Shown here one piece after another: positions 5,635 to 5,746 of a DNA stretch of 5,746 nucleotides. Position 1 is the first letter of the stretch. Each line of letters opens with the position of its first letter. This DNA is from Candidatus Aerophobus profundus SCGC AAA252-L23 (GTDB lineage: Bacteria > Aerophobota > Aerophobia > Aerophobales > Aerophobaceae): positions 1 through 5,746 of the forward strand of contig AQRW01000061.1 in assembly GCA_000402295.1 (NCBI GenBank), given 5' to 3'. Both the position numbers and the translations under genes were made by a program. The notes beneath the pieces are model-generated. The model did not search any database, was not told the origin of the DNA, and worked only from the letters and a program-made list of their open reading frames with translations.

Positions 5635-5746
5635 TTGTCATTGCGAGCGATAGTAGCCGAAGCTCAGAGCGAAGCGAAGAGGAAGCAATCTCATGGAAAG
5701 TATGTCCTCTTAGGGATTGCTAAGCCTGTTCCGAGCCCAGAGAGGA
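5635..5746. repeat. Dispersed-type palindromic repeat (TGTCATTGCGAGCGA... GCAATCTC), continuing past window end
   Basis: TTTGTCATTGCGAGCGA followed by GAGCGAAGCGAAGAGGAAGCAATCTCA resembles the short intergenic repeat type common in many bacterial genomes. GAGCGA occurs twice (5645-5650 and 5667-5672). AGCAATC (5684-5690) is inverted as GATTGCT (5715-5721), so a second, more diverged half seems to begin and runs to the window edge. No gene is seen in this stretch. Confidence 0.6.

Overview
This 5.7 kb window looks like part of a bacterial chromosome, probably a metagenome contig from an anaerobic, little-cultured lineage. Clues are a bacterial-type PolX, a C-terminal fragment of a 2-hydroxyacyl-CoA dehydratase/activase-related protein (a family typical of anaerobes), a MinD/ParA-like ATPase of the 'SFRGGTGKSN' type, and two classes of short palindromic repeats. 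Chloroflexota or a neighbouring candidate phylum is a guess from recalled protein style only. No rRNA, tRNA, CRISPR array or transposase gene was seen.

Left part (1-2803) is orderly and apparently intact. The 3' end of polX (1-237) overlaps by one base the start of a Gfo/Idh/MocA-family dehydrogenase (237-1412). That gene converges on, and overlaps by 7 bp, a membrane-anchored TPR protein (1406-2326, minus). Upstream of the TPR gene on the same strand lies a small flavodoxin-fold protein with a TTG start (2375-2803), and beyond it the surviving C-terminal part of a 2-hydroxyacyl-CoA dehydratase-related gene (2845 to about 3326). These three minus-strand genes are 41-48 bp apart and could be one transcript.

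Middle (about 3327-3590) is a rearrangement zone. It holds three short hairpins with a shared GGTAGCCGCA head and different but self-complementary arms, then a perfect 11-bp hairpin, then about 130 bp that I cannot assign. The dehydratase-related gene loses its 5' part here, and a MinD/ParA-like gene begins without a usable start codon.

Right part (about 3584-5603, plus) holds a decayed MinD/ParA-like ATPase (no start, one-base frameshift near 4172, missing C-terminus). It is followed by an apparently N-terminally truncated class I isoprenoid-synthase-like protein (4265-4930) and an intact type I isopentenyl-diphosphate isomerase (5061-5603). The last two point to isoprenoid metabolism. Whether the ParA-like gene belonged functionally with them is the main open question. 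The window closes in another repeat of the TCATTGCGAGCGA type (from about 5635).
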